Shown one piece after another: positions 18,302 to 26,579 of a DNA stretch of 64,000 bases (positions within the stretch are counted from its first letter, which is position 1; each line of letters opens with the position of its first letter). The DNA comes from Roseibium aestuarii (GTDB lineage: Bacteria > Pseudomonadota > Alphaproteobacteria > Rhizobiales > Stappiaceae): positions 806,001-870,000 of the forward strand of contig NZ_VORA01000002.1 in NCBI RefSeq assembly GCF_008477545.1, given 5' to 3'. The position numbers and the translations under genes are program-made. The notes beneath the pieces are model-generated. The model had not been told where the DNA came from. It worked only from the letters and a program-made list of their open reading frames with translations, and did not search any database.

Positions 18302-19219
18302 ATGACCTCCGCAAGCGAACACCTCACCAAGCCGCTCATGACCAGCACCGAGCCTGCGACCACGATGGAGCTGAAGCTGCGGCGCAGAGCCCGCATCTCA
18401 AGCCTCTTCCGATATGCGGTTCTGGCCGCCTTCGGACTGCTGATGCTCTACCCGCTCATCTGGCTGATCGGCGCGTCCTTCAAGACCAATGCGGAAATCT
18501 TTGCCAGCCCCTCGTTCTGGCCCAAGGAACCGACCCTGGACGGCTACATCAATGGCTGGAAGACCTCCACGCCCTACACCTTCGGGCATTTCATCTGGAA
18601 CACCCTGGTGATCATCATCCCGAAGGTCATCGGCACCGCCGTCTCCTGCACGCTCGTTGCCTATGGCTTTGCCCGCTTCGAGTTTCCCGGCAAGAAGATC
18701 CTGTTCATGACAGTGATCGCGACGCTGCTGCTGCCCAATGTGGTGACCCGCATACCGCAATATCTTCTTTTTCGGGACATTGGCTGGCTGGACAGCTTCC
18801 TGCCCCTCTGGGTGCCGTCGGCGCTGGCGGGCGATGCGTTCTTCGTCTTCATGCTGATCCAGTTCCTGCGCGCCATCCCGCGCGACATGGAGGAGGCGGC
18901 ACGGGTCGACGGGGCCAACACGCTCCAGACCCTGATCTACATCGTCGTCCCCATGCTGATGCCGGCCATCATCTCGGTTTGCCTCTTCCAGTTCATGTGG
19001 ACGATGAACGACTTCCTGGGCCCTCTGATCTACATCTCGTCGGTCGAGAACTACCCGGTCAGCCTCGCGCTAAAGCTCTCCATCGACACCACGGAAGCCT
19101 TCGACTGGAACCAGATCCTCGCCATGTCGGTGCTGGCCCTCGCCCCCTCGCTGACCGTCTTTTTCCTGGCCCAGAAATACTTCATCGAAGGCATCTCCAC
19201 CGGAGGAGTGAAAGGCTGA
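18302..19219 (+). CDS. Sugar ABC transporter permease (MalG/UgpE-like)
   Basis: 305 residues with an N-terminal cytoplasmic tail of about 40 residues and six membrane segments. The EAA motif is MEEAARVDGANTLQTLIYIVVPMLMP. A GGAGGAG ribosome site precedes it. It is the second channel half, pairing with the preceding MalF-like permease; the start lies 3 bases after that gene and the stop overlaps the ATPase start by one base (TGATG). Confidence 0.93.
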   Translation: MTSASEHLTKPLMTSTEPATTMELKLRRRARISSLFRYAVLAAFGLLMLYPLIWLIGASFKTNAEIFASPSFWPKEPTLDGYINGWKTSTPYTFGHFIWNTLVIIIPKVIGTAVSCTLVAYGFARFEFPGKKILFMTVIATLLLPNVVTRIPQYLLFRDIGWLDSFLPLWVPSALAGDAFFVFMLIQFLRAIPRDMEEAARVDGANTLQTLIYIVVPMLMPAIISVCLFQFMWTMNDFLGPLIYISSVENYPVSLALKLSIDTTEAFDWNQILAMSVLALAPSLTVFFLAQKYFIEGISTGGVKG

Positions 19220-20346
19220 TGGCCGAGCTTCAGTTACGATCTGTCGAAAAGACCTATGGCGGCGGCTTCAAGGCCGTGCATGGCATCAACCTCGATGTGG
19301 CCGAAGGTGAATTCATGGTGCTCGTCGGCCCTTCCGGCTGCGCCAAGTCCACCACCCTGCGGATGATTGCGGGCCTTGAAACCATCACCGGCGGCGAGAT
19401 CCGCATCGGCGGCAAGGTGGTCAATGACGTGGTGCCCGGCAAGCGCGGCATCTCGATGGTCTTCCAGAACTACGCGCTCTACCCGCACATGAAGGTCCGC
19501 TCCAATCTGGCCTTCGGCCTGCGACTGCGGCGGCGCCCGAAGGACGAGATCGACAGCGCCACCACGGATGTGTCGGGAACCCTCGAGATCGGCGAACTTC
19601 TGGACCGTTTGCCCAAGCAACTGTCCGGCGGCCAGGCCCAGCGGGTCGCGGTCGGACGCGCGCTGATCAAGCAGCCCGACGTCTTCCTCTTCGACGAACC
19701 CCTGTCGAACCTTGATGCCAAGCTGCGCGCTTCCATGCGGGTGCGGATCACCGACCTGCACAAGCGGCTGAAAGCCGAAGGACGGCCGGCGACAGTGGTC
19801 TATGTCACCCACGACCAGACCGAGGCCATGACCATGGGCGACAGGATCTGCGTCATGAAGGACGGCCGCATCATGCAGGTCGCCGATCCGCTGACCCTCT
19901 ACGAGCGCCCCGCCAACGCCTTTGTCGCAGGCTTCATCGGAATGCCCGAGATGAACCTGGTGGAGGGCACCCTCACAATGGACACACAGCCGCACCTGAC
20001 CTTCGGCGATCAGACCATTGCGATCAAGGACGGTCTGGCGGAGCGCCTCGCGACCCCGCAGGGCAAGATACGCATCGGCATTCGCCCGCAGCATCTCGAC
20101 GTGGTTCCCGACGGAACACCCGGCAGCCTGCGGGGCACCGTCACCACGGCCGAATATCTGGGCCACGAGATCCACATCCATCTGAAAGTCGGATCCCTGC
20201 CGCTTGTGGCAGTGGCCCTGACCGAGCGACTGAGCGCGATGCCCCGGCGCGGCGACACGCTCAGCCTCAAGCCGCAAGGTCCGCGCATCCACCTTTTCGA
20301 CTGGCAGACGGAGGAGAATGTCTCGCTGGCCGACACCGGAAATTGA
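19219..20346 (+). CDS. Sugar ABC transporter ATP-binding protein (UgpC/MsmK-like) with altered Walker A
   Basis: 375 residues, NBD plus C-terminal TOBE/regulatory domain. The P-loop reads GPSGCAKST (residues 37-45): Ala42 replaces the invariant glycine before Lys43. The rest is canonical: [42 protein letters not shown] and VYVTHDQTEAMT. The codon is GCC at 19342-19344, so no ambiguity is evident. I recall similar GCAKST P-loops in related alphaproteobacterial sugar ATPases, so this is probably functional. The start at 19219 is chosen from homology; the open frame extends far upstream within the permease gene and is not real there. Confidence 0.92.
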   Translation: MAELQLRSVEKTYGGGFKAVHGINLDVAEGEFMVLVGPSGCAKSTTLRMIAGLETITGGEIRIGGKVVNDVVPGKRGISMVFQNYALYPHMKVRSNLAFGLRLRRRPKDEIDSATTDVSGTLEIGELLDRLPKQLSGGQAQRVAVGRALIKQPDVFLFDEPLSNLDAKLRASMRVRITDLHKRLKAEGRPATVVYVTHDQTEAMTMGDRICVMKDGRIMQVADPLTLYERPANAFVAGFIGMPEMNLVEGTLTMDTQPHLTFGDQTIAIKDGLAERLATPQGKIRIGIRPQHLDVVPDGTPGSLRGTVTTAEYLGHEIHIHLKVGSLPLVAVALTERLSAMPRRGDTLSLKPQGPRIHLFDWQTEENVSLADTGN

Positions 20347-20364
20347 CTGTCTAGGGAGGACAAC

Positions 20365-21633
20365 ATGACGAAGTGGAAGAGCCTTTTGGGTGCCGTTCTT
20401 GCATCGACCTCACTCGCAACTGCGGCCGGCGCCGCAGAACTGCGCATGAGCTGGTGGGGGGGCGACAGCCGGCACACAGCAACCCAGGAAGCCCTGAAGG
20501 TCTGTGGCGACAAGCATGGCCACGTGATCAAGCCGGAGTTCACCGGCTGGGCCGGACACCTGGAAAAGGTGACGACGCAGATCGCCGGCGGCACCGAAGC
20601 CGACATCATGCAGATCAACTGGCCCTGGCTGCCCCTCTTCTCGGCCAACGGCGAAGGCTTCGCCGATCTGAACACGCTGTCCGGCACCATCGACCTGAGC
20701 AACTGGACCGATGCGGAGCTGGCAACAACCTCGATCAACGGCAAGCTCAACGGCCTTCCGCTATCCACCACCGGCCGGGTGTTCTTCTTCAACAAGACCA
20801 CCTTCGACAAGGCTGGCGCCGCATTGCCCACCACCTGGGACGAGCTTTTTGGCGCTGCGGCCCAGATCCGCGAGAAACTTGGGACCGACTACTATCCTCT
20901 GAACGCGGTTGATGAAACCGCAGCTCTCCTGGTGTCCCTCTACACCACCCAGATCTCGGGCAAGGACCTCATCGATCCAAACAGCCTCACCGTCGCCTGG
21001 AGCCAGGAAGAGCTCGCCAGAGGCATCGCCTTCTATGGCGAGATGATGAAGGCTGGTGTCGTCATGGACAGGGAGACGGCCAACGCAGCCGGCAATGTCC
21101 GTCTCTATGAGAAGCCCGAATGGGCGGACGGTCACATCGCCGGCTCCTACGAATGGGATTCAACCTTCTTCAAGTTCTCCGATCCGCTGAAGGAAGGCGA
21201 GGTCCTCGTGCCGGTCAAGCTGCTGCAGAATGCCGATGCGGTGGCTGAAGGCGTCTACCGCAAGCCCTCCATGATGTTCTCCGTCTCGAAGAACTCGCAG
21301 AACAAGGAAGCGGCCGCCCAGATCCTGAATTGCCTGCTCAACGAGAAGGAAGGCATCGAGATCCTTGGCAGCACCCGCGGCCTGCCGGCGTCCAAGGCGG
21401 CAGCCGATCAGCTCAAGGCCGCAGGCGCAATCGAGCCCGCCCTGGCCGAAGCCAACGCGATCGTCATGGCCGGAACCGGCCCGAACGTTTCGCCCCTCAA
21501 CGAACATCCGGAGGTCCGGAGCATCTTCCTCGACACCCTCGAAGCCTATGCCTATGGCCAAATGGACGCGGAAACCGCGGCCCAGGACATCATCGAAGGC
21601 ATCAACGAGGCCATCGAGGAATACCGCTCCTGA
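20365..21633 (+). CDS. Sugar ABC transporter solute-binding protein (family 1), pectin-oligomer operon
   Basis: 422 residues, secreted, with a Sec signal peptide of about 23 residues ending ATAAGA. It follows a strong AGGGAGGA. The mature N-terminus AELRMSWWGGDSRHTATQEAL is characteristic of family-1 oligosaccharide-binding proteins, and GTEADIMQINWPWLPLFS is a conserved cleft segment. Genes downstream encode a polygalacturonase-type GH28 and a GH105 hydrolase, so the ligand is likely an oligogalacturonide or rhamnogalacturonide. A perfect hairpin follows the stop. Confidence 0.9.
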   Translation: MTKWKSLLGAVLASTSLATAAGAAELRMSWWGGDSRHTATQEALKVCGDKHGHVIKPEFTGWAGHLEKVTTQIAGGTEADIMQINWPWLPLFSANGEGFADLNTLSGTIDLSNWTDAELATTSINGKLNGLPLSTTGRVFFFNKTTFDKAGAALPTTWDELFGAAAQIREKLGTDYYPLNAVDETAALLVSLYTTQISGKDLIDPNSLTVAWSQEELARGIAFYGEMMKAGVVMDRETANAAGNVRLYEKPEWADGHIAGSYEWDSTFFKFSDPLKEGEVLVPVKLLQNADAVAEGVYRKPSMMFSVSKNSQNKEAAAQILNCLLNEKEGIEILGSTRGLPASKAAADQLKAAGAIEPALAEANAIVMAGTGPNVSPLNEHPEVRSIFLDTLEAYAYGQMDAETAAQDIIEGINEAIEEYRS

Positions 21634-21642
21634 TCTCGAACT

Positions 21643-21672
21643 GCGGTGGCCGCCCCCAGAAACGGCCACCGC
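21643..21672 (+). other. Perfect intercistronic hairpin after the pectin-operon binding-protein gene
   Basis: GCGGTGGCCG (21643-21652) pairs with 21663-21672 over 10 bp with a 10-base loop, followed by TCTTTCCC. It lies between the binding-protein stop and the GH28 start in one operon, so it is more likely an mRNA-stabilising or partial-termination hairpin than an operon end. Confidence 0.65.
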
Positions 21673-21709
21673 TCTTTCCCGCATCTTTCCCGCCGAGGCC
21701 ATTAAGGTC

Positions 21710-23221
21710 ATGACCCGTCTCATCCTGAAAACCGTGACGAGCCGCACGGCCGCCATCCTCCTGCTGCCGGAGGGCACGCGCTATCATCTGGGCGCTCCCC
21801 TTTCCTGGAAGCTCTTCCGGATGGACACCCTGACCCCCGTGCGCTCCGGACAGACCGCGAAGGCGCCGCTGTTTCTCGAGCACCTGGATCCGGACACCGA
21901 ATACCGGCTTTCCGCCGACGGCGAGGACCTCCGCTTCCGCACGGCCCGCTGCGCCGGGCTGGTCCATGCCACAGCCTTCGGTGTGTCGCCCCTGGCGCAG
22001 GACAATTGCGAGGCGCTCTCCCGCGCCATCGAGGCCGTGCCTCCGGGCGGCACCTTGGTTCTGCCGGAGGGCACCTTCCTGACCCGCCCGCTCTTTCTGC
22101 GGCCCTCGCTCACCCTCTGGATTCCGGCGGGCACGACCTTGCGGGCCGTTCCGGACCGGGAAGCCTGGCCCATCCTGCCATCCCATGACCCCACCGGTCG
22201 TGTGCTGGGCACCTGGGAAGGTCTCCCCGAGGCCAGCCACGCCGCGCTCCTGACCGGCATCGATTGCCACGATCTTTCAATCACGGGAGCAGGCACCGTG
22301 GATGGCGGAGGCGCACATGGGGACTGGTGGTCCTGGCCCAAGGAGACCCGCAACGGCGCCAGACGCGCCCGAACGCTGTTCCTCGCCCATTGCGAGCAGG
22401 TCTCCCTGTCGGGCCTCACCGTGACGAACTCCCCGTCCTGGACAATCCATCCGTTCCATTGCCGGGGCCTCAAGGCGAGCGCCCTGACCATCCTCAACCC
22501 GGCCGACAGCCCCAATACGGACGGGTTCAACCCGGAAAGCTGCCGGGACGTAGACATGAGCGGGATCCACTTTTCCGTCGGCGATGACTGCATTGCCATC
22601 AAGTCCGGAAAGCGCGGCCCGGGCCAACTCGACCATCTGGCGCCGACCGAGAGGCTCACGATTGCTCACTGCCTGATGGAGCGCGGTCACGGCGCCGTTG
22701 TGCTCGGATCAGAAATGAGCGGCGACATCCGGGATGTGACCGTGAGCGCCTGCGAGTTCTCCCATACCGACCGCGGCGTGCGCCTGAAGACGCGGCGCGG
22801 CCGCGGGGGAACGGTGGAACGGATCCGCGTCGAGGATGTGATCATGGACCACGTGGATACGGCCCTCGCCATCAACGCGTTCTATTTCTGTGACGCAGAC
22901 GGCCGGTCCAAAGCCATTCAGTCACGAACGCCCGCGCCAGTCGACCACACCACTCCCCGGATCCGAAACGTGACACTCGAACGGATCACAGCGACCAATG
23001 TGCGCCTTGCCGGCATCGCGGCTCTCGGACTTCCGGAAGCACCAGTCACCGGCATCGTCGTGAGAGCAATGACGATCGGGTTTGACCCGCAGGCCATGGC
23101 GGAGATCCCGCTGATGGCAGACCAGGTCCCCGAGCTTCGCCACCGCCTTCTCTACTGCGACTTCGCCGAGATCGATGATCGTGGCCTCACTCAATGCGAC
23201 CAGGAGGCACCCGCGTGCTGA
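21710..23221 (+). CDS. GH28 polygalacturonase-type glycoside hydrolase
   Basis: 503 residues. An N-terminal fibronectin-like segment (about residues 1-85) is followed by a right-handed beta-helix. All four GH28 active-site motifs are present: NTDG (N269-G272), DD (D292-D293), GHG (326-328) and RLK (358-360). There is no signal peptide, so the enzyme should act in the cytoplasm on imported oligomers, most like exo-acting PehX enzymes. It cleaves galacturonic acid from oligogalacturonides or rhamnogalacturonan fragments. The start at 21710 follows AAGG; the frame is open upstream into the binding-protein gene but without homology. It overlaps GH105. Confidence 0.93.
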   Translation: MTRLILKTVTSRTAAILLLPEGTRYHLGAPLSWKLFRMDTLTPVRSGQTAKAPLFLEHLDPDTEYRLSADGEDLRFRTARCAGLVHATAFGVSPLAQDNCEALSRAIEAVPPGGTLVLPEGTFLTRPLFLRPSLTLWIPAGTTLRAVPDREAWPILPSHDPTGRVLGTWEGLPEASHAALLTGIDCHDLSITGAGTVDGGGAHGDWWSWPKETRNGARRARTLFLAHCEQVSLSGLTVTNSPSWTIHPFHCRGLKASALTILNPADSPNTDGFNPESCRDVDMSGIHFSVGDDCIAIKSGKRGPGQLDHLAPTERLTIAHCLMERGHGAVVLGSEMSGDIRDVTVSACEFSHTDRGVRLKTRRGRGGTVERIRVEDVIMDHVDTALAINAFYFCDADGRSKAIQSRTPAPVDHTTPRIRNVTLERITATNVRLAGIAALGLPEAPVTGIVVRAMTIGFDPQAMAEIPLMADQVPELRHRLLYCDFAEIDDRGLTQCDQEAPAC

Positions 23222-24351
23222 CCGCATTCTTCGACGTCTATGCCACACGTTATCAACCCTACAAGCGCGGGCACTGGTGCTACGAGGACGGATGCCTCTA
23301 TCGCGGTCTCGAGCTCCTTCACCTGGCCACCGGAGAGGAGCGCTGGCTCGACCATCTGCTGCGCCTGATCACGCCCCAAATCCGGAGGGGTTCCGACGGC
23401 ACCGTGTCTCTCGCAGGCTATGATCCGAGCGAATACAACATCGACAACATCTTGTCCGGACGGGCCCTTCTTTACTTGGCAAAGGTCACGGGCGATCCGC
23501 TCTATCTCGAAGCTGCCGCCCTGCTGGCCAGCCAGTTGCGAACCCATCCGCGCACCCGATCCGGCGTTTACTGGCACAAGCTGCGCTACCCGTGGCAGAT
23601 CTGGCTCGATGGCCTCTACATGGCTGCCCCGTTCCAGGTGGGCTACGGCATGACCACCAACTCTCCCGGCCTGATTGAAGACAGTCTCTCCCAGCTGTCG
23701 ACGGCGCTCTCCCAGTCTTTCGTCCCCGCAACCGGCCTCTACGCCCACGCGACCGACGAAGCTGGAATGCAGCCCTGGGCCCTCGCCGGAGGCGGCCACT
23801 CGCGGGCGCATTGGGCCCGTGCCCTTGGCTGGCTCGCCATGTGCCTCGTCGATGTTGCCGCACTTGTCGGCCCCGAACGCTTTGCCCCCCTGCAAGACGC
23901 GACGATCCGCCTGATGCGCAAGCTCATGGACTTGCGACAGCCCTCAGGCCTTTGGCTTCAGGTGATAGACCAGCCGCAGCTCTCCGGAAACTTCGAGGAA
24001 ACCTCGGCCTCCGCAATGCTTGTCTATGCCTTGCTGCAGGCAAACAAGCTCGACCTCTGCCCAGGCTTTGGCGAGGCCGAAGCCAACCGCTTGCTTCGAG
24101 ACCTGTGTCTCGGCAGCCTCGCCCGAGGGGCGGACGGCACCCTGCAGATGGCCCGGATCTGCGAGGTGGCAGGGCTGGGACGCTATCAGGACCGCTACCG
24201 TGACGGTTCGGCCGAATATTACGTCAGCGAGCGCGTCGTCGCCGATGACATCAAGGGCGTCGGCCCGCTCATGATGGCTGTCGCGTGCGGCAAATCCATC
24301 CCGCAGATCGTCGAACGCGACATCGCCCCCATGCAGGGGGAGACCGCCTGA
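23215..24351 (+). CDS. GH105 unsaturated rhamnogalacturonyl hydrolase (YteR/YesR-like)
   Basis: 378 residues with the alpha6/alpha6-barrel pattern of GH105. Recognisable blocks are RGHWCYEDGCLYRGLELL, YWHKLRYPWQIWLDGLYMAAPF with its catalytic-region Asp, and HSRAHWARALGWLAMCLVD. The GTG start at 23215 is supported by AGGAGG (23202-23207); an ATG 21 bases upstream lacks this. No signal peptide is seen, so action is cytoplasmic. The enzyme removes the 4,5-unsaturated uronic acid from the end of lyase-produced oligomers. The freed unsaturated uronate is the substrate of KdgF encoded at 40075. Confidence 0.92.
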   Translation: MLTAFFDVYATRYQPYKRGHWCYEDGCLYRGLELLHLATGEERWLDHLLRLITPQIRRGSDGTVSLAGYDPSEYNIDNILSGRALLYLAKVTGDPLYLEAAALLASQLRTHPRTRSGVYWHKLRYPWQIWLDGLYMAAPFQVGYGMTTNSPGLIEDSLSQLSTALSQSFVPATGLYAHATDEAGMQPWALAGGGHSRAHWARALGWLAMCLVDVAALVGPERFAPLQDATIRLMRKLMDLRQPSGLWLQVIDQPQLSGNFEETSASAMLVYALLQANKLDLCPGFGEAEANRLLRDLCLGSLARGADGTLQMARICEVAGLGRYQDRYRDGSAEYYVSERVVADDIKGVGPLMMAVACGKSIPQIVERDIAPMQGETA

Positions 24352-24483
24352 GAGACTTGAGCCGGGAAGGCTGCTGCACGCGGTCGGCGCCGTTCCCTTC
24401 GCGCTGCACGATTGACAAGACCGGGCAAATCCCGCCAAGGACTGTCCGGTCCAGTCACCGGTTTGCCGGAGTGCTCGCAGTTC

Positions 24484-25242
24484 ATGTCGCCTGCTTCAGA
24501 AGATCCCGCGCTTGTCCCGCCCCATCCGCTGGATGTGCTCGAGCCGCGCCGCCCCGTCGATCTGGTGATCTTCGATTGCGACGGCGTCCTCATCGACAGC
24601 GAGATCATCAGCGCCCGCGTTCTGCTCGGCGAACTTGCTGCCCGCGGTGCATCGGTCGACTATGCCTATTTCAAGGCCCATTTCCTTGGCCGCAGCTTTC
24701 CCAAGGTGGTGGAAGCGGTGCGGCGCGATTTCGGCCTTCGCCTTGAGCCGGACTTCGAGGAAGACTATCGCGGCAAGCTTCTGGCCACCTTCGACCGGGA
24801 GCTGAAGCCGGTGGAGGGGATCGTCGAGGTCCTGACCCGGCTGGCGCCACGCTCCTGTGTCGCCACCAGCAGCACCCCGCGCCGCGCCGCCCATTCCCTC
24901 AAGGTGACGGGCCTCGCATCCTACTTCGGCGACCGTGTCTTCACGGCCTCGGAGGTCGCGAACGGCAAGCCCGCGCCCGATCTCTTCCTTCATGCGGCCG
25001 CTCGCTGCGGCGTGTCCCCGGAGGCCTGTCTGGTGATCGAGGACAGCCTGCCCGGACTGACCGCTGCCCGCGCCGCCCAGATGCAGGTGCTGCATTTCGT
25101 CGGCGCGAGCCACCTGGGACCGGAAGACGCCCGGACCCAGGGCCTGACACCCCCGGTGCCATTTTTTGACACATGGGCCCGGTTTTTTGCTATGGGCCGT
25201 GGACTGGACATCGAGACCCCTTCTTCGCTGGATCAAGGCTGA
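24484..25242 (+). CDS. HAD-superfamily phosphatase/phosphomutase-like hydrolase
   Basis: 252 residues. HAD motif I is FDCDGVLIDSE with nucleophile Asp31 and Asp33, motif II is ATSSTPR, and motifs III/IV are GKPAPDLFLHAA and CLVIEDSLPGLTAA. This is the subfamily of beta-phosphoglucomutase and 6-phosphogluconate phosphatase YieH. The start at 24484 is preferred to the in-frame codon at 24412. It lies 9 bases upstream of the SorC regulator and two genes ahead of the polyol operon, so a sugar or polyol phosphate is a likely substrate, but this is inference. Confidence 0.88.
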   Translation: MSPASEDPALVPPHPLDVLEPRRPVDLVIFDCDGVLIDSEIISARVLLGELAARGASVDYAYFKAHFLGRSFPKVVEAVRRDFGLRLEPDFEEDYRGKLLATFDRELKPVEGIVEVLTRLAPRSCVATSSTPRRAAHSLKVTGLASYFGDRVFTASEVANGKPAPDLFLHAAARCGVSPEACLVIEDSLPGLTAARAAQMQVLHFVGASHLGPEDARTQGLTPPVPFFDTWARFFAMGRGLDIETPSSLDQG

Positions 25243-25251
25243 CACCCGCGC

Positions 25252-26208
25252 ATGGCGCCAAAACTGGACACCGAAACGAGCCGACTGGACGACGCCGCCC
25301 GCGCCGGGTGGCTCTATTACGTTGCCGGCAACACCCAGGACGAGATTGCCCGCAAGCTCGGTGTGTCCCGCCAGTCAGCCCAGCGCCTGGTTTCGCTGGC
25401 TGTCAGCGAAAAGCTGATCAAGGTCCGCCTCGACCACCCGATCGCCCGCTGCATGGAGCTCTCCGCCGAGCTGAAGTCTCGTTATGGACTGCAGATGTGC
25501 GAAGTGGTTCCGAGCGATCCGGACGCGCCCTTCTCCATGGTGGGCGTGGCGGAGGCTGCCGCCGCCGAGCTGGAACGCCAGCTCAAGGTGGAGACCCCTC
25601 AGGTCATCACGCTGGGCACCGGCCGCGCCCTTCGCGCCATGGTGGACCAGGTGCCGATCCTGAACTGCCCGCAGCACAAGATCGTCTCCCTCCTGGGGAA
25701 CATGATGTCCGATGGCTCGGCATCCGCCTATAACGTGGTGATCCGTCTCGCGGACAGGATCAATGCCCGCCATTACCCGATGCCCCTGCCGGTCTTCGCC
25801 GGCTCGCGGGAGGAGCGCAGCCTTCTCCATGACCAGCCGCCGGTGCGCAACATCCTCGGCCTCACGGAACAGGCGAGCGCCACCTTCGTCGGCATCGGCA
25901 ACATGGGTGAGACTGCCCCTCTTTATGTGGACGGCTTCATCAGCGAGGCCGAAATGCGCGACCTGCTGAAGGCCGGCGCCATGGGCGAAATCACCAGTTG
26001 GGTCTACGACAGCAACGGCAAGCTGATCGAGGGCCTGACCAACGACCGGGTTGCCAGCGCGCCCTTGCGTCCGGATGCGGATCATCCGGTCACCGGCATC
26101 GCGGCGGGCAAGCAGAAGATCCCCGCGATCCTGGGCGCCCTGAAAGGCCGCCTGATCAACGGCCTCGTAACCAACGAGGCAACGGCAGAACTGCTGCTCA
26201 CCGCCTGA
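25252..26208 (+). CDS. smoC: SorC/DeoR-type sugar-binding transcriptional regulator of the polyol operon
   Basis: 318 residues. The N-terminal helix-turn-helix is GNTQDEIARKLGVSRQSAQRLVSLA (residues 27-51), followed by a SorC sugar-binding domain with VITLGTGRALRAMVDQVP, VSLLGNMMSDGS and GIAAGKQKIPAILGALKG. The architecture and position match SmoC, regulator of the Rhodobacter sorbitol/mannitol operon. A 371-base intergenic region with tandem repeats separates it from smoE. Effector is probably a polyol or phosphorylated sugar. Confidence 0.9.
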   Translation: MAPKLDTETSRLDDAARAGWLYYVAGNTQDEIARKLGVSRQSAQRLVSLAVSEKLIKVRLDHPIARCMELSAELKSRYGLQMCEVVPSDPDAPFSMVGVAEAAAAELERQLKVETPQVITLGTGRALRAMVDQVPILNCPQHKIVSLLGNMMSDGSASAYNVVIRLADRINARHYPMPLPVFAGSREERSLLHDQPPVRNILGLTEQASATFVGIGNMGETAPLYVDGFISEAEMRDLLKAGAMGEITSWVYDSNGKLIEGLTNDRVASAPLRPDADHPVTGIAAGKQKIPAILGALKGRLINGLVTNEATAELLLTA

Positions 26209-26579
26209 TCGGCACTCTGCTACGCTCGCCACCGCGTGATCGTTCGGTTCGCAAGCGCCGCCGACCCCTCGGCGTCGAGCGCCCGACGCTCGCAAATTAA
26301 CTGTTTCGCAGCGCAGCAAACCCGCCCTCCCGCCTTGCTTCCAAACCGCTTCAACCTGCCCGAACGGCGGGATCGATGCACCGCGCCCTCAAACCGACCC
26401 TGCACAACACACTGCTTTCAAAGACTTTTTTGCGCTGCAGAATCGAAAGTCGCCCTTGGGGCACCTGCGCCTTCTTGACGCGCCTCTCCTATTTTGTGAA
26501 TATTTGCCCGCTCATGTAGCAAATGCTCATTCAGCAAAAATTGCTCGAAACAACGCATTCGAGCGATCGGGAGGAAACC
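26209..26579. other. Intergenic region between smoC and smoE
   Basis: No coding potential is apparent in these 371 bases. The first part has a 6-bp inverted repeat (GCGTCG 26272-26277, CGACGC 26284-26289) without a T-run, which could weakly end smoC transcription. The last 110 bases are AT-richer and hold the promoter and direct repeats listed separately. The rest shows no structure I can name. Confidence 0.6.
26475..26539 (+). promoter_or_regulatory. smoE promoter with two tandem 15-bp operator repeats
   Basis: TTGACG (26475-26480) and AATATT (26499-26504, 18-base spacer) make a plausible promoter. Immediately downstream lie two back-to-back 15-base repeats, GCTCATGTAGCAAAT (26510-26524) and GCTCATTCAGCAAAA (26525-26539), sharing GCTCAT-NN-AGCAAA. 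They cover the expected transcription start, so a bound regulator would block initiation. SmoC is the obvious candidate. Confidence 0.6.

Noticed and set aside
18265..19218. Upstream extension of the pectin-operon ATPase through the permease gene
   Set aside because: The added 318 residues have shadow composition, and the ATPase domain starts at MAELQLRSVEKTYGG (19219).
21365..21709. Upstream extension of the GH28 frame into the binding-protein gene
   Set aside because: It overlaps a clear family-1 binding protein and contributes no GH28 sequence; ATG 21710 is a normal start.
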